In this document: positions 5,823 through 6,321 of the stretch, piece after piece
Position numbering within the stretch: position 1 is the first letter of the stretch
Layout of the letters: each line of letters starts with the position of its first letter
Source of the DNA: CAVSUR01 sp052143655
GTDB taxonomy: Bacteria > Actinomycetota > Actinomycetes > Streptosporangiales > Streptosporangiaceae
Reading direction: 5' to 3'
Assembly: GCA_052143655.1 (NCBI GenBank)
Contig: JBKQSL010000440.1
Span: forward strand, 1-6,321
Length of the DNA stretch: 6,321 bases
Program-made: the position numbers and the translations under genes
The notes under the pieces: model-generated
Seen by the model: the letters and a program-made list of their open reading frames with translations, nothing else
Told to the model about the DNA's origin: nothing
Database searches by the model: none

Positions 5823-5851
5823 CGTCTAGGTTTCGTCGAGAGTTCGTTCAA
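5823..5851 (-). promoter_or_regulatory. Candidate promoter of the small ORF-SRPBCC-SDR-SOUL operon
   Basis: On the minus strand TTGAAC (5851-5846) and TAGACG (5828-5823) are separated by 17 nt, an acceptable housekeeping-type promoter that would start about 25 nt before the ribosome site of the ORF at 5788. A second TTGACA (5885-5880) sits in operator 2, but its partner at 17 nt is the poor CACGCT (5862-5857). Which of the two is used cannot be decided by eye; the first would lie outside the LitR repeats. Confidence 0.35.
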
Positions 5852-5878
5852 GGGGCAGCGTGGCCTACTCGCGGAGGA

Positions 5879-5911
5879 ATGTCAAATTTCTGTCGAAGGA
5901 ATGTATAGTGT
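5879..5911. promoter_or_regulatory. LitR/CarH operator 2: three tandem 11-bp repeats
   Basis: Contiguous 11-bp repeats lie at 5879-5889, 5890-5900 and 5901-5911. Each has TGT at positions 2-4 and A at position 7, as in operator 1; the middle one is CTGTCGAAGGA. The first repeat fully matches nTGTnnAnnTn; the others miss the position-10 T. Position relative to the downstream ATG is the same as in operator 1 (last repeat ends 4 nt before the start codon). Keeping the period and the core bases while flanks differ points to selection on a binding site. Confidence 0.65.
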
Positions 5912-5915
5912 TCTC
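5879..5915 (+). promoter_or_regulatory. Leaderless promoter of the second litR copy
   Basis: The -10 TATAGT (5904-5909) ends 6 nt before the ATG at 5916. TGTCAA (5880-5885) lies 18 nt upstream of it as a -35-like element. No ribosome binding sequence is present between them and the ATG. Spacing is identical to the promoter at 1955-1991, and this -10 is closer to the TATAAT consensus. Confidence 0.55.
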
Positions 5916-6321
5916 ATGGAGTTTCCCGGGGACCGCCCGCTGCTGCGCATCGGTGAGCTGAGTCGGCACCTGGGGGTCAGCGACCACGAGCTCCGGGCGT
6001 GGGAGAGCCGCTACGGCCTGCTGCAGCCGGTGCGCTCACCGGGCGGCTTCCGGTTGTACTCCGGGGCGGACGAGTTGCGGATCCGCCGGATGCAGGCTTA
6101 TCTCGCCGAGGGGCTGTCCGCGGCCGAGGCGGCACGTGCCGCGCTCGGCGGCGATGCGAGTACCTCCCTCGGCTATCTCGCCGGTCCGCGCCTCACCGAG
6201 TCCGCAGGGAGTGAGCCCTTCGCCGGGCTCCGGCAGGCAACGGGCCACAGGCCCTGCTCGCCTGCCCACCCGGCGAGCTGCACGATATGGCGCTCATGGT
6301 TTTCGGAATCGTGCTCAACCG
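5916..6321 (+). pseudogene. Second litR copy with internal out-of-frame deletion (partial)
   Basis: The first 108 codons encode a MerR domain nearly identical to the intact LitR (LLRIGELSRHLGVSDHELRAW, RYGLLQPVRSPGGFRLYS, LSAAEAARAALGG), ending at FAGLRQA. Just after, near 6238-6240, the DNA jumps to sequence matching LitR residues 181 onward: in another frame it reads NGPQALLACPPGELHDMALM then VFGIVLN. Compared with the intact gene, about 211 bp (equivalent to 2321-2531) plus two codons are missing and the frame is shifted. The lost part contains W-x9-EH and the whole helical bundle. In the original frame translation continues as unrelated residues (ATGHRPCSPAHP...) with no stop before the right edge. 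It is either a pseudogene or a DNA-binding-only protein; the promoter and operator look intact. It is divergent from the SRPBCC operon. Confidence 0.8.

Noticed and set aside
5789..5851. Upstream TTG start extending the 62-codon ORF to 83 codons
   Set aside because: It lacks a ribosome site, overlaps the candidate promoter, and the ATG at 5788 has a strong one.
1..6321. CRISPR arrays, tRNA/rRNA genes, insertion sequences
   Set aside because: No spaced repeat array, tRNA-like fold, transposase motif or IS-like terminal inverted repeats were seen; the only repeats are two short tandem duplications, the operator repeats and the litR duplication.

Overview
The window reads as chromosomal DNA of a high-GC actinomycete. 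Codon third positions are almost all G or C, genes overlap in GTGA/ATGA fashion, and two regulator genes appear to be leaderless; no genus can be named. The content matches a light/vitamin-B12-responsive (LitR/CarH-type) stress locus. It has two divergent promoter regions, each with a MerR-family litR-like gene on the + strand and an enzyme operon on the - strand.

Layout. 1-563 (-): DUF1365 protein, cut by the left edge. 560-1897 (-): FAD/NAD(P)-binding amine-oxidase-like oxidoreductase, overlapping the DUF1365 gene by 4 nt. 1898-1991: divergent control region with three tandem 11-bp repeats (1955-1987) of the kind bound by CarH. 1992-2894 (+): intact 300-aa LitR/CarH-like AdoCbl-dependent repressor with the W-x9-EH cobalamin motif. 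2895-3391: no intact gene; it holds overlapping hairpins, a perfect 20-bp tandem duplication and frame-broken hydrophobic - strand coding remnants. 3392-5519 (-): tightly coupled operon reading SRPBCC protein, DHRS12-like short-chain dehydrogenase, SOUL haem-binding protein. 5520-5915: leader region with a small candidate ORF (5600-5788), two hairpin/palindromes and a second three-repeat operator (5879-5911). 5916-6321 (+): second litR copy. It is nearly identical in the DNA-binding part but has an internal out-of-frame deletion of about 210 bp that removes the W-x9-EH helical region, so it is a pseudogene or a DNA-binding-domain-only protein.

How it may work (inference from the CarH/LitR family): in the dark, AdoCbl-loaded LitR would sit on both operators, repressing its own gene and the divergent operons. 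Light would break the Co-C bond and release LitR, turning on membrane-lipid/redox enzymes (FAD oxidoreductase, DUF1365, probably a cyclopropane-fatty-acid-synthase-like methyltransferase beyond the left edge) together with the SRPBCC-SDR-SOUL set. The most notable points are the duplicated operator-plus-regulator module, the operator overlapping leaderless and divergent promoters, and the truncated second regulator.
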